Shown: positions 18,081-27,144, counted from the stretch's first letter. The stretch: 64,000 bases of DNA from Hydrogenophaga sp. (GCA_016741995.1 JACVCO010000006.1:146363-210362), one strand, 5' to 3'. Notes: a model not told the origin generated them from the letters alone. Numbers and translations: made by a program.

Positions 18081-18539
18081 ATGGACGGACGCCCGCTGCA
18101 GGATGTGCTGAAAGTAAGGTGCTATGGATGCGGTGCCCTGAACGCGCAGGGCATGCAGATCAAGAGCCACTGGGACGGCGACGAAGAGCTCGTGTGCTTC
18201 TGGCAGCCGCAGCCGTATCACATCGGTCATCCCGGCTTCGTCTACGGCGGAACCATCGCGTCGGTGGTCGATTGCCACGCGGTCTGGACCGCCTTGGCAT
18301 CCCGCTGTCGCGATGAAGGCATCGACCTGGCGGATGGTGCCCCGCCCTTTGCGGTGGTGACCGGCCGTCTCAGCGTGAGCTTTCTCAAGCCGGCCGTCAT
18401 CGACCAACCCCTGGAGTTGCGGGCGAAGGTGGTCGACGCGGGGCCGCGTCGGGCCACCGTCGCCTGTCGAGTCCTGCAGCAGGGCAGCGAATGCGCAACG
18501 GCCGAGGTGGTGACGGTGCGCGTCGCCGCGATGGGGTGA
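18081..18539 (+). CDS. PaaI-family hotdog-fold acyl-CoA thioesterase
   Basis: Hotdog-fold protein of 152 residues, about the usual family length, expected to hydrolyse acyl-CoA thioesters in the cytoplasm. The HPGFVYGGTIASVVDCHAVWTA segment is the central hotdog helix with its HxGxxxGG-type entrance, followed by strands VTGRLSVSFLKPAVIDQPLELRAKVV and ATVACRVLQQGSECATAEVVTVRV. The N-terminus has CYGCG, a Cys pair seen in some family members. GGAGA precedes ATG 18081. It is 4 bases from the next gene and forms a two-gene unit with it, downstream of the hydrolase-LuxR regulator. The substrate is unknown. Confidence 0.8.
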   Translation: MDGRPLQDVLKVRCYGCGALNAQGMQIKSHWDGDEELVCFWQPQPYHIGHPGFVYGGTIASVVDCHAVWTALASRCRDEGIDLADGAPPFAVVTGRLSVSFLKPAVIDQPLELRAKVVDAGPRRATVACRVLQQGSECATAEVVTVRVAAMG

Positions 18540-18543
18540 CGCG

Positions 18544-19542
18544 ATGAAGGCGATCCTTTGTACAAGCTTTGCCGACGAGCCGCAGTTGCGGCTTGGCGAG
18601 GCGACGAATCCGACGCCTGGTCCGCACGACGTCGAGATCGCGGTGCACGCCGCCGCGGTCAGCTTCATGGACCTTCTCATGGCCCAAGGGCGCTACCAGA
18701 TGCGGCCAGAGTTTCCCTACGTGCCCGGCACCGATGCAGCCGGCGTGGTCGTATCGGTCGGCTGCAACGTCACGCGTTTTCACGTCGGTGATCGCGTCGC
18801 CTGCGGCAACTGGCATGGCGCATGGGCCGAGAGGATGGTGGCCCCGGAAAGCAACACGGTGCCGCTGCCGGCGGGCATCGACTTCCGGACGGCGGCGGCC
18901 GTTCGCTACGCCTACGGGACGGCGCGCTATGCGCTGGTCACGCAAGCCCGCCTGCAGGCCGGCGAAACGCTGTTCGTGACAGGAGCGGCCGGTGGCGTCG
19001 GGCTGGCCGCCGTCGACCTGGGCCGCCATCTCGGCGCGCGGGTGATCGCCGGCGTGGGTTCGCGCGACAAGGCTGTTGTCGTGCGCGAGCGCGGTGCCGA
19101 GCACGTGATCGTCTACACCGAGGAAGACCTGCGCGAGCGCATCCGATCGCTGACCGGCGGCCGTGGTGTGGATGTGTGCCTCGATCACGTCGGTGGCGAC
19201 GTCTTCGCCGTCATGGCGCGCTCGATGAACTGGGGCGGCCGCCTGGTTCCGCTGGGCTTCGCCTGCGGGCAGATTCCGAGCGTCGCTGCCAACCTGCCAC
19301 TGCTGAAGAACTACTCGGTCGTCGGCGCCTATTGGGGCGCGTGGGCCGAGCGCCATCCGCACGAGAGTGCCGCGGCCGACGAAGCGCTGATGCGCATGGT
19401 GGCGACAGGGGAGCTGCGCCCGCACGTCGGTCGCACGATGCCCTGGGAGGACTTCGCCGTCGCGCTGGACCTTATACGCCGTCGCGAGGCCCAGGGCCGC
19501 GTGGTGCTGCAGATGCCGCAGCCGGGTCAGTTGCTCCAGTGA
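18544..19542 (+). CDS. Quinone oxidoreductase-like medium-chain dehydrogenase/reductase
   Basis: Zinc-independent MDR-superfamily enzyme of 332 residues using NADPH to reduce quinones or enoyl/alkenal compounds. The N-terminal GroES-like domain contains FPYVPGTDAAGVVVSVG, and the Rossmann half has TLFVTGAAGGVGLAAVDLGRHLGA. Catalytic-zinc ligands of alcohol dehydrogenases are absent. The gene follows the thioesterase by 4 bases and ends in an isolated stretch before a convergent gene. With the thioesterase it may process a small acyl-CoA-derived ligand, under control of the regulator at 16891; this is inference. Other MDR reactions such as enoyl-CoA reduction are possible. Confidence 0.82.
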   Translation: MKAILCTSFADEPQLRLGEATNPTPGPHDVEIAVHAAAVSFMDLLMAQGRYQMRPEFPYVPGTDAAGVVVSVGCNVTRFHVGDRVACGNWHGAWAERMVAPESNTVPLPAGIDFRTAAAVRYAYGTARYALVTQARLQAGETLFVTGAAGGVGLAAVDLGRHLGARVIAGVGSRDKAVVVRERGAEHVIVYTEEDLRERIRSLTGGRGVDVCLDHVGGDVFAVMARSMNWGGRLVPLGFACGQIPSVAANLPLLKNYSVVGAYWGAWAERHPHESAAADEALMRMVATGELRPHVGRTMPWEDFAVALDLIRRREAQGRVVLQMPQPGQLLQ

Positions 19543-19676
19543 CGAAGCGACGAAAACCAAATCGGATGAATGCGACGCGGCGCTCACCGCTGGCTGGCCC
19601 AAATATGTGGCTCGTCGGGCCGCTCATGGCCGCTGCGCGCCATCCTGGTCGACACAAAACCCGCGGGCCAGAGAAA

Positions 19677-20774
19677 TCAGGCCCCCAACCCGTCCACCGC
19701 CTGAAAAAGCGCCTGCCGCGCCTGGCTCACGATCTGCCCGCGCCAGATGTCGGTGTCGGTATAGAACGCGTCCTTGATGCGCTGCTTGATCTGGCCTTGA
19801 AGTTCCGCCGGTGCGTCGGGGTGCTGGTGCAGCCAGTGGTCACCGCGCAAGGAGCCGATGACCTCGGTGATGGGCACGGTGCCGTACTCCAGCGCGATGC
19901 CGGTGTACTCGGCCTGCGGGCATTCTTCGTAGACCGAGGTCCACATCAGGCCGGTGAGCTTGGCCGAGGTGGACGAACCGTCGTAGATGCTGGTGACGGG
20001 CGTGGCGCCGTTGCCGCCCCACCAGGCGCGCGCGCGGGCCAGCGCGGCGTCGTCGTCGCGGCAGGCGCAGATGCGCTCACCCAGGCCGCTGGGGCCCAGG
20101 CCGGTGTGCAGGTCGATCCAGGCGATGCGCTTCGCCGCCTGGGCGTGGTCGCGCAGCACCTGGCGCAAGGTGGTGTTGTTCCAGGTGGGCGCGGTGCCAC
20201 CGAAGAACAAACCGTCCGCAAACGCGTGCTGCCCGCCAGACACCGCGGCCTGGTAGCGCGTGAGGCCGTGCTCGGCGATCCAGGCCGCCACCGCGGCGTC
20301 GTTCTCGGCCGTGGGCGGCCACACCTCGGGCAGCAGCAGCGGGTGCAGCTCGGCATAGGCTTCGTTCACCGGCAGCGGCTGCGCGAAATCCTGGAAGTTG
20401 CGGTTGAGGTCGACGTTCTCGTGCGTGACGCGGCGCAGCCACGAAAAGCCGTGCGGGTTGAGCGCGTGGATGTAGAGCACGGCCACGCCGGCGTCGCGCG
20501 CCTTGGCGCGCCACTCGGCGTCGTGCGCGGCGAACACCTGCACGCCCGAGCCGCAGAAGCCTTCGGCGCCGTGGCAGGCGCTGCTGACGATGAGCAGTTT
20601 GTCGGCGTTGGCGGGGCCGTCGAGCGCGAGGTCCATGGCCAGCACCTCGCCCTCGAGGCCCTTGAGCGGGTGCGCCAGGCTGTGGATGGCCATGCCGGCG
20701 GTGGCGGCGGCTTCGAGGAACTTGACGCGGGCTTTGGCGTAGGTGGGAGAAAAAGCGTCCTGCGGAGAAATCAC
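19677..20774 (-). CDS. DUF2817 family M14-like carboxypeptidase
   Basis: Protein of 365 residues, full length for the DUF2817 family, which belongs to the zinc carboxypeptidase (M14) clan. The metal motif is HGAEG (H-x-x-E) near the N-terminus, followed by NPHGFSWLRRVTHENVDLNRNFQDF, typical of M14 relatives (LNRNF), and a later WIDLHTGLGPSG with the third histidine. No signal peptide is seen. I chose GTG 20774, which overlaps the upstream gene's stop (GTGA) and is translationally coupled to it. A peptide or amide hydrolase role fits its neighbours, an M20 amidohydrolase and an amino-acid-type binding protein. Confidence 0.82.
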   Translation of the reverse strand: MISPQDAFSPTYAKARVKFLEAAATAGMAIHSLAHPLKGLEGEVLAMDLALDGPANADKLLIVSSACHGAEGFCGSGVQVFAAHDAEWRAKARDAGVAVLYIHALNPHGFSWLRRVTHENVDLNRNFQDFAQPLPVNEAYAELHPLLLPEVWPPTAENDAAVAAWIAEHGLTRYQAAVSGGQHAFADGLFFGGTAPTWNNTTLRQVLRDHAQAAKRIAWIDLHTGLGPSGLGERICACRDDDAALARARAWWGGNGATPVTSIYDGSSTSAKLTGLMWTSVYEECPQAEYTGIALEYGTVPITEVIGSLRGDHWLHQHPDAPAELQGQIKQRIKDAFYTDTDIWRGQIVSQARQALFQAVDGLGA

Positions 20775-21991
20775 GCGGCACCCCCGGCGCGGCGCGGCTG
20801 GCCCAGCCATTTCTCGGCCAGGCGCACCCAGTAGGTGGCGCCCAGCGGGATCAGGTCGTCGTTGAAGTCGTAGCTGGGGTTGTGCAGCATGCAGGGGCCG
20901 TCGCCGTGGCCGCTGTCGCGGTGGCTGCCATCGCCGTTGGCGATGAACACGTAGCAGCCGGGCCTGGCCTGCAGCATGTAGGCGAAATCTTCGGCGCCCA
21001 TGGTGGGCTCCTGCGCCACCACGCGTTCAGCGCCCACGATCTCGGCCAGCACCTCGCGCGCGAAGGCGGTCTCGTCGGGGTGGTTCACGGTGGGCGGGTA
21101 GTTGCGGTTGAACTGGAACTCGCAGGTGGCGCCGTAGGCCGCGCAGGTGTGCTCGGCGATTTCCTTCATGCGGCGCTCGATCAGGTCGAGCACCTCGTAG
21201 GTGAAGGTGCGCACGGTGCCGCGCAGTTCGGCGTGGTCGGGCACCACGTTGTTGGCTTCACCGGTGTGGATCATCGTCACCGAGATCACGCCCGCGTCCA
21301 CCGGCTTCTTGTTGCGCGTGATGATGGTCTGGAAGCCCATCACCATCTGGCAGGCCACGGGCACCGGGTCGATGCCGTTGTGCGGCAGCGCGGCGTGCGC
21401 GCCCTTGCCGCGGATGGTGATGATGAAGTCGTTGCTGGACGCCATGACGGGGCCGGTGCTGGCCGCGAAGCTGCCGGTGGGCAGGCCGGGCCAGTTGTGC
21501 ATGCCGTACACGGCTTCCATGGGGAACTGCTTGAACAGGCCGTCCTTGATCATTTCGCGCGCGCCGCCGCCGCCCTCTTCGGCCGGCTGGAAGATCAGGT
21601 AGACGGTGCCGTCGAAGTTGCGGTGCTTCGCAAAATGCTGGGCCGCGGCCAGCAGCATGGCGGTGTGGCCGTCGTGGCCGCAGGCGTGCATCTTGCCGGC
21701 GTGCGTGCTGGCGTGCGCGAAGTGGTTGTGCTCCTGCATGGGCAGGGCGTCCATGTCGGCGCGCAGGCCGATGGCACGGCCACTGGCACCGCCGTCGCGC
21801 CCGTGCACGATGCCCACCACGCCGGTGGTGCCCATGCCGCGGTGCACGGGAATGCCCCATTCGGTGAGCTTGGCGGCCACCACGTCGGCGGTGCGCACCT
21901 CTTCAAAGCACAGTTCGGGGTGGGCGTGGATGTCGCGCCGCACGGCCGCAATGCCCGCGGCCTGCGTGACGATGGAATCGATGAGTTTCAT
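20771..21991 (-). CDS. M20 family amidohydrolase (hippurate hydrolase / aminoacylase type)
   Basis: Metal-dependent amidase of 406 residues that releases amino acids from N-acyl conjugates. Signatures are the RDIHAHPELCFEE start, LRADMDALPMQE, MHACGHDGHTAMLLAAA (metal-binding Cys/His), QPAEEGGGGAREMI (catalytic Glu), and a C-terminal GAEDFAYMLQARPGCYVFIGNG-like block. Residues about 185-300 form the lid/dimerisation domain. GGAGACCGGTC precedes ATG 21991. It overlaps the DUF2817 gene by 4 bases. The periplasmic binding protein gene upstream may deliver its substrate or a related amino acid. The exact N-acyl substrate is not readable from sequence. Confidence 0.9.
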   Translation of the reverse strand: MKLIDSIVTQAAGIAAVRRDIHAHPELCFEEVRTADVVAAKLTEWGIPVHRGMGTTGVVGIVHGRDGGASGRAIGLRADMDALPMQEHNHFAHASTHAGKMHACGHDGHTAMLLAAAQHFAKHRNFDGTVYLIFQPAEEGGGGAREMIKDGLFKQFPMEAVYGMHNWPGLPTGSFAASTGPVMASSNDFIITIRGKGAHAALPHNGIDPVPVACQMVMGFQTIITRNKKPVDAGVISVTMIHTGEANNVVPDHAELRGTVRTFTYEVLDLIERRMKEIAEHTCAAYGATCEFQFNRNYPPTVNHPDETAFAREVLAEIVGAERVVAQEPTMGAEDFAYMLQARPGCYVFIANGDGSHRDSGHGDGPCMLHNPSYDFNDDLIPLGATYWVRLAEKWLGQPRRAGGAA

Positions 21992-22087
21992 GACCGGTCT
22001 CCGAAACCGGGCATGGTATCGGTTCAAGGCCGGTGCGGCAGCCCCCGCGGCGACAAGCCGAGCGCCGCGTCCGGGTTCAGAACCCGT

Positions 22088-23236
22088 TCAACGGCGGATG
22101 CGGCCGTCTTCGGTGAGCAGGGTCAGTTCGACGAACTTGGAGCCGGTGTGCTTGTTGGGGCCGAAGTCGACCGGGAAGCCGCCCAGGTCGGTGCCGCGCA
22201 GGGTCTGGATGGCGTTGATGAAGCCTTCGCGAGACACACCGCGGCCAGCGCGGTTGAGCGCCTCGCAGAACACCTTGGCCGCCACATAGCCCTCGATGCC
22301 CGAGTAGTTGGGCGCGCGGCCCTGCTTGGCCCGCACCGCGGCCAGGTACTCGCCGGAGATCGGCGTGACGGGGCTGTAGGGGAAGGGCATGACCTGGCTC
22401 ACCGCCACGCCGCGCGCGTCCTTGCCCAGCTCGTCGAGCAGGGCCTGCGTGCCCACGAAGGACACGTTGTAGAAGTTGCCCGCGTAACCCGCCTTGCGCG
22501 ATTCGCGGATGAAGGCGGCGCACGACTTGTAGGCGCTGATCTGCACGATGGCTTCGGGGCGCCCCGCCATGATGGACTTGACCGCCGCGGCCACGTCCAC
22601 CGTGTTGCGCTCCACCGTGCCGGTGGAGGCCGGCTCCATGTTGAGCGACTTGAGCGCGCGCGTCACCCCCTCCAGGCCGGCCTTGCCATAGGCGTCGTTC
22701 TGATAGAAAACCGAGACGCGTTTGATGCCCACCTGCGTGACCTGGCGCACGATGGCCGCTGTCTCGTCGTAGTAGGACGCGCGCACGTGAATGGCGTAGC
22801 GGTTGAACGGATCGCGCAGCACCTCGGCCCCGGTGAAGGGCGCAAAGAAAGGCACCTTCGCTTCGGTGGCCAGCGGCAGGGCCACCACACTGGTGGGTGT
22901 GCCGATGTAGCCGAACAGCGCGAACACGCCCTCGCCGATCAACTGCTTCGTGTTCGCCGCACACTTCTCGGGCTCGTAGCCATCGTCCAGGCGCTTGAGA
23001 TCGATGCGCCGCCCCTGCACACCGCCCTTTGCGTTGATCTGCTCGAAGAAGAGCTGTGCGCCCAGGTGGAACTGCAGGCCGAGTTGCTCGGCGGCCCCGC
23101 TGAACGGTGCGGATTGCCCGAGCACGATGGTGGTGTCGGACAACCCGGCCTGGGCATGGGCCGCCCAGGGCAGGCAACTGAAACAGGACAGCGTGGCCGC
23201 GGAACCCGTGGCCTTCAAAAGCCGGCGACGTTGCAT
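22088..23236 (-). CDS. Periplasmic ABC substrate-binding protein, LivK-like
   Basis: Solute-binding protein of 382 residues from the branched-chain amino acid/amide group (peripla_BP_6). The N-terminus MQRRRLLKATGSAATLSCFSCLPWAAHA has a double-Arg start and a hydrophobic core, possibly Tat-type, with cleavage after AHA. The mature domain opens with TTIVLGQSAPFSGAAEQLG and contains KRVSVFYQNDAYGKAGLEG, a family hallmark. AGGAG precedes ATG 23236. No permease or ATPase gene is adjacent, so it is an orphan; the Liv permeases at 1-1270 are 21 kb away. It may serve that or another transporter, with a ligand perhaps related to the M20 amidohydrolase product. Confidence 0.87.
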   Translation of the reverse strand: MQRRRLLKATGSAATLSCFSCLPWAAHAQAGLSDTTIVLGQSAPFSGAAEQLGLQFHLGAQLFFEQINAKGGVQGRRIDLKRLDDGYEPEKCAANTKQLIGEGVFALFGYIGTPTSVVALPLATEAKVPFFAPFTGAEVLRDPFNRYAIHVRASYYDETAAIVRQVTQVGIKRVSVFYQNDAYGKAGLEGVTRALKSLNMEPASTGTVERNTVDVAAAVKSIMAGRPEAIVQISAYKSCAAFIRESRKAGYAGNFYNVSFVGTQALLDELGKDARGVAVSQVMPFPYSPVTPISGEYLAAVRAKQGRAPNYSGIEGYVAAKVFCEALNRAGRGVSREGFINAIQTLRGTDLGGFPVDFGPNKHTGSKFVELTLLTEDGRIRR

Positions 23237-23383
23237 GGCAGGGTCTCCTGATTTGGGCTTTCGTGGGGAGTACCCGGTAAGGGTATAAACCCCGGTTCAT
23301 AGGGGAAGGCTCCATCCGCCAAGCGGTGCGCTGCACGGGGCAGGCGCACCTGCCTATGATCCCCACGCAACACCCGACCAGAC

Positions 23384-25435
23384 ATGACCGAAGCCTCCTT
23401 CGCCATTCGCGGGGCTTGCCCGCACGACTGCCCGGACACCTGCGCCCTGCTCACCACGGTCGAAAACGGCCGCGCGGTCAAGGTCCAGGGCAACCCGCAA
23501 CACCGCCACACCGACGGCGTGCTGTGCACCAAGGTCTCGCGCTACGCCGAGCGCACGCACCACCCCGAGCGGCTGCTCACGCCGCTGCGGCGCAGCGGCC
23601 CCAAGGGCAGCGGCCGCTTCGAGCCGGTGGGCTGGGACGAAGCGCTGGACGACATCGCGGCCCGCCTGAAGGCCATCGCCGCGCGCGACCCTCAGGCCAT
23701 CCTTCCCTACAGCTACGCCGGCACCATGGGCCAGGTGCAGGGCGAAGCCATGGCCGGGCGCTTCTTCCATCGGCTCGGCGCCTCCCTGCTGGACCGCACC
23801 ATCTGCGCTTCCGCCGGTGGCGAGGGCCTCACGCAGACGCTGGGCGGCAAGGTCGGCATGAAGGTGGAGCATTTCGCCGAGGCGAAGCTGATCCTGATCT
23901 GGGGCAGCAACAGCATCGGCAGCAACCTGCACTTCTGGAAACTCGCGCAGCAGGCCAAGCGCGACGGCGCCCGGCTGGTCTGCATCGACCCGCGACGCAC
24001 CGAAACGGCCGACAAGTGCCACGAGCACATCGCGCTCAAGCCGGGCACCGACGCGGCGCTGGCGCTCGCCCTCATGCACGAACTCATCGTGCACGATTGG
24101 CTCGACCACGACTACATCGCGCGCCACACGCTGGGCTGGGAAGGCCTGCGCGAGCGCGCGCTGCAATGGCCACCCGAGCGCGCCGCCGCGGTCTGCGGCG
24201 TGCCGGTGCAGCAGATCACCGACCTGGCGCGCGCCTACGCCACCACGAAGCCGGCCGCCATCCGCCTGAACTACGGCATGCAGCGCGTGCGCGGCGGCGG
24301 CAACGCGGCGCGCGCCGTGGCCAGCCTGCCCGCGCTGGTGGGCGCCTGGCGGCACCGCGCGGGCGGGGTGCTGCTCTCGTCGTCCGGCATGTTCCCGGTG
24401 CGCCGCGCCGAACTCCAGCGGCCCGACCTGCTGGCCGGGCGTGCGCCACGCACCATCAACATGAGCACCATCGGCGACGACCTGCTGCGCGAGGCCTCGC
24501 CCGGCTTCGGGCCGAAGGTGGAGGCGCTGATCGTCTACAACAGCAACCCGGTGGCGGTGGCGCCCGAGTCGGGCAAGGTGGTGCAAGGCTTCGCGCGCGA
24601 CGACCTCTTCACCGTGGTGCTGGAGCACTTCCAGACCGACACCGCCGACCACGCGGACTACATCCTGCCCGCCACCACCCAGCTCGAGCACTGGGACATC
24701 CACACCAGCTACGGTCACACCGACGTGCTGCTCAACCGCCCGGCCATCGCGCCGCAAGGCCAGGCACGCACCAACACCGACGTGTTCCGCGCGCTGGCTG
24801 CGCGAATGGGTTTCGACGACCCCTGCTTCGCCGACGACGACCTCACGCTGTGCCGCACCGCCTTCGAGGGCGTGATCGATTTCCAGCAACTGCTGGATGA
24901 AGGCTGGGCCACGCTGGCCGTGCCCGAAGCGCCGTTCGCCCATGGCGGCTTCCCCACGCCGTCGGGCAAGTGCGAATTCCACAGCGATCGCCTGGCCGCC
25001 ATGGGGCTGGACCCGCTGCCCGATCACCTGCCCAACGTGGAACCCGGGGGCACGCACCCCGACTACCCGTTGGCCATGATCTCGCCGCCAGCACGCAACT
25101 TCCTCAACAGCAGCTTCGTCAACGTGCAGAGCCTGCGCGACGTGGAAGGCCAGCCGCTGTTGGAGATCCACGCCGACGACGCGGCCCCGCGCGGCATCAA
25201 CAGCGGCGCCATGGTGCGGGTATTCAACGAGCGTGGCGAGTACCGCTGCGTGGCTGAGGTGTCCTCGCGCGCGCGGCCCGGCGTGGTCAACGGCCTGGGC
25301 ATCTGGTGGCGCAAGCTCGGGCCCTTCGGCACCAACGTGAACGAGGTGACGAGCCAGCGGCTCACCGACCTGGGCCGCGCGCCCACCTTCTACGACTGCC
25401 ACGTGCAGGTGGCCCCGCTGGAGGCCACCCCCTGA
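23384..25435 (+). CDS. Molybdopterin-guanine dinucleotide oxidoreductase (DMSO reductase family)
   Basis: Enzyme of 683 residues. The N-terminal [4Fe-4S] motif is C-x3-C-x3-C-x27-C at Cys12, Cys16, Cys20 and Cys48, followed by molybdopterin domains (about 60-420) and a C-terminal dinucleotide-binding domain (PPARNFLNSSFVN to the end). No Tat signal is present and it starts directly at the cluster domain, indicating a cytoplasmic enzyme. The position of the Mo ligand is not obvious to me. No electron-transfer partner gene is adjacent; the next gene is a lipoprotein overlapping its stop (TGATG). Relatives include uncharacterised formate dehydrogenase- and thiosulfate reductase-like proteins, so no substrate is proposed. 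Confidence 0.88.
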   Translation: MTEASFAIRGACPHDCPDTCALLTTVENGRAVKVQGNPQHRHTDGVLCTKVSRYAERTHHPERLLTPLRRSGPKGSGRFEPVGWDEALDDIAARLKAIAARDPQAILPYSYAGTMGQVQGEAMAGRFFHRLGASLLDRTICASAGGEGLTQTLGGKVGMKVEHFAEAKLILIWGSNSIGSNLHFWKLAQQAKRDGARLVCIDPRRTETADKCHEHIALKPGTDAALALALMHELIVHDWLDHDYIARHTLGWEGLRERALQWPPERAAAVCGVPVQQITDLARAYATTKPAAIRLNYGMQRVRGGGNAARAVASLPALVGAWRHRAGGVLLSSSGMFPVRRAELQRPDLLAGRAPRTINMSTIGDDLLREASPGFGPKVEALIVYNSNPVAVAPESGKVVQGFARDDLFTVVLEHFQTDTADHADYILPATTQLEHWDIHTSYGHTDVLLNRPAIAPQGQARTNTDVFRALAARMGFDDPCFADDDLTLCRTAFEGVIDFQQLLDEGWATLAVPEAPFAHGGFPTPSGKCEFHSDRLAAMGLDPLPDHLPNVEPGGTHPDYPLAMISPPARNFLNSSFVNVQSLRDVEGQPLLEIHADDAAPRGINSGAMVRVFNERGEYRCVAEVSSRARPGVVNGLGIWWRKLGPFGTNVNEVTSQRLTDLGRAPTFYDCHVQVAPLEATP

Positions 25436-26508
25436 TGCGCCGCGCGGCGCTGGCGCTGCTGCTCGCGGCGGCCGCGCTGGCCACCGGGTGCGCGCGCACC
25501 ACCGGGCCGGGCTACTACTGGCAATCGTTCACCGGCCATGCCGACCTGATGTGGCGCACCCGGCCGGTGGCCGACTGGCTGGGCGACCCCGCCACGCCCG
25601 CCCCGCTGCGCCAGCGCCTTGAACTGGCGCGACGCCAGCGCGCCTTCGCGGTGAGCGAACTCGGCCTGCCCGACAACGCCAGCTACACGCGCTACGCCGA
25701 CCTGCAGCGGCCCGCCGCCGTCTACAACGTGGTGGCCGCCCCGCCGTTGTCGCTGGATCTCAAGACCTGGTGCTTCCCCGTGGCGGGCTGCGTGGGCTAC
25801 CGTGGCTACTACCGCGAGGCCGACGCCCAGGCCTTTGCCGGCGGCCTGGGCGAGGGCCTGGAGGTGGCCGTCTACCCCGTGCCCGCGTACTCCACCCTGG
25901 GCTGGATGAACTGGGCCGGTGGCGATCCGCTGCTCAACACCTTCATCCACTACCCCGAGGGCGAGCTTGCGCGCCTGGTGTTCCACGAACTCGCGCACCA
26001 GGTCGCCTATGCGAAGGACGACACCGCCTTCAACGAATCCTTCGCCACCGCGGTGGAGCGCCTGGGCGTGCAGCGCTGGCTGGCCCGGGCTTCCACGCCC
26101 GCGGCGCGCGCCGAGTACGTGGCCTTCGACCAGCGCCGCAACGCCTTCCGCCAGCTCACGCGCGCGGTGCGCGAGCGCCTGCACGCGCTCTACACTGACC
26201 CAGCGCTCGACGACGACACCAAACGCGCCCGCAAACAGGGGGTGATGGACGACTTCCGCCGCGAGTACGCCGCACTCAAGGCCTTCTGGGGCGGCTTTTC
26301 GGCCTACGACGGCTGGGTGGCGCGCGCCAACAACGCACTGCTGGGCGCCCAGGGCGCCTACGACCGCTTCGTGCCGGCCTTCGAGGCGCTGTTCGAACGC
26401 GAAGGCAAAGACTTTGCCCGCTTCTATGATGCGGTGCGCGCGCTGGCCGACCTGCCACAGGCCGACCGCCACGCCGCCCTGCAGGCACTGGCACCGACCA
26501 CCCGCTGA
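25435..26508 (+). CDS. Lipoprotein zinc aminopeptidase (PF10023-type)
   Basis: Predicted lipoprotein of 357 residues. The signal peptide ends in the lipobox LATGC, so Cys19 would be acylated. The protein matches the putative aminopeptidase family with an HExxH zinc motif in LVFHELAHQVAYAKDD and a downstream Glu in FNESFATAVE, giving a gluzincin-like site. TLGWMNWAGGDPLLNTFIHYPEGELARLVFHEL is the most conserved block. ATG 25435 overlaps the upstream stop (TGATG), implying coupled translation with the molybdopterin enzyme. Its target is unknown; a cell-envelope peptidase role is inferred from the lipoprotein signal. Confidence 0.83.
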   Translation: MRRAALALLLAAAALATGCARTTGPGYYWQSFTGHADLMWRTRPVADWLGDPATPAPLRQRLELARRQRAFAVSELGLPDNASYTRYADLQRPAAVYNVVAAPPLSLDLKTWCFPVAGCVGYRGYYREADAQAFAGGLGEGLEVAVYPVPAYSTLGWMNWAGGDPLLNTFIHYPEGELARLVFHELAHQVAYAKDDTAFNESFATAVERLGVQRWLARASTPAARAEYVAFDQRRNAFRQLTRAVRERLHALYTDPALDDDTKRARKQGVMDDFRREYAALKAFWGGFSAYDGWVARANNALLGAQGAYDRFVPAFEALFEREGKDFARFYDAVRALADLPQADRHAALQALAPTTR

Positions 26509-26526
26509 CCCGAGGAGACACGAGGC

Positions 26527-26862
26527 ATGGCCGACATCCACATCGAACGCGAACACACCCTGGGGCTGGCCGCCGCGCGCAAGCTGGCCTGGCAGTGGGC
26601 GGAGCAGGCCGAGAACGAGTTCGACATGAGCTGCACCTACGAAGAAGGCAAGAAGGCCGACGACGTGCAGTTCACGCGCTCGGGCGTGAGCGGCTGCCTG
26701 CACGTCACGGAAAACCGCTTCGTGCTCGACGCCAAGCTGGGCTTCCTGCTCGGCGCGTTCAAGGAGCGCATCGAATCCGAGATCGTGAAGAACCTGGACA
26801 CGCTGCTGGCGGCGAAGAAACCCGCTGCAAAAAAGGCGCCCGCCAAAAAGAAAGCCACCTGA
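26527..26862 (+). CDS. Polyhydroxyalkanoic acid system family protein (PHA_gran_rgn)
   Basis: Small protein of 111 residues. Residues 1-90 match the PHA granule-region family (MADIHIEREHTLGLAAARKLAWQWAEQAENEF, then VSGCLHVTENRFVLDAKLGFLLGAFKERIESEIVKNLDTLL). The final 17 residues are an Ala/Lys/Pro tail like the phasin at 14258. The family is named for its linkage to PHA genes and its molecular role is not established. AGGAGA with good spacing precedes ATG 26527. It comes 18 bases after the lipoprotein gene and converges on the acyl-CoA-binding protein gene, adding to the storage-lipid theme. Confidence 0.83.
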   Translation: MADIHIEREHTLGLAAARKLAWQWAEQAENEFDMSCTYEEGKKADDVQFTRSGVSGCLHVTENRFVLDAKLGFLLGAFKERIESEIVKNLDTLLAAKKPAAKKAPAKKKAT

Positions 26863-26874
26863 TCGGTGGCTTGG
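26852..26874. terminator. Stem-loop at the convergent PHA_gran_rgn / ACBP junction
   Basis: AAGCCACC-TGATC-GGTGGCTT: an 8-base perfect stem whose loop contains the upstream gene's TGA stop. Arms end in AA/TT only, so it is a weak bidirectional terminator. It lies 16 bases from the end of the convergent gene. Confidence 0.4.
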
Positions 26875-26889
26875 CGGGTCGCGAGGCGA

Positions 26890-27144
26890 TCAGCTCAGAC
26901 TTTCGATGAGGTCGATGTATTGCTGCATCGCGTCGTCCGACGAGGCGCCCTTGAAACCGTTCCAGGCGTCCCACTTGGCGCGGCCCACCATGTCGCCGAA
27001 GCCGGGTTTCTTCTCGGTGTTGTCGCCCGCGGTGGCCTGTTTGTACAGGCCGTAGATCTTGAGCAGTGTGCTGTTGTCGGGGCGTTCGGCGAGCTTCTTG
27101 GAATTGGCAACGGCCGCTTCGAAACGGGCTTTGAGGTCGGACAT
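26890..27144 (-). CDS. Acyl-CoA-binding protein (ACBP)
   Basis: Four-helix acyl-CoA carrier of 84 residues, the normal ACBP size. It holds long-chain acyl-CoA in the cytoplasm and passes it to acyltransferases or oxidation. The hallmark YGLYKQATAGDNTEKKPG and KAKWDAW-like segment (GRAKWDAWNGFKG) carry the ligand-binding Tyr and Lys residues. AGGAGACCCC precedes ATG 27144. ACBP is typical of eukaryotes and patchy in bacteria, with Burkholderiales among the carriers. It is divergent from the wax ester synthase gene across 99 bases, so the two may be co-regulated, and it fits supply of acyl-CoA to that enzyme. Confidence 0.93.
   Translation of the reverse strand: MSDLKARFEAAVANSKKLAERPDNSTLLKIYGLYKQATAGDNTEKKPGFGDMVGRAKWDAWNGFKGASSDDAMQQYIDLIESLS

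Noticed and set aside
23271..23285. TACCC-N5-GGGTA dyad in the gap between the binding protein and molybdopterin enzyme genes
   Set aside because: Arms are only five bases and no regulator gene is adjacent. It is too weak to call an operator, and no convincing promoter is seen around it.
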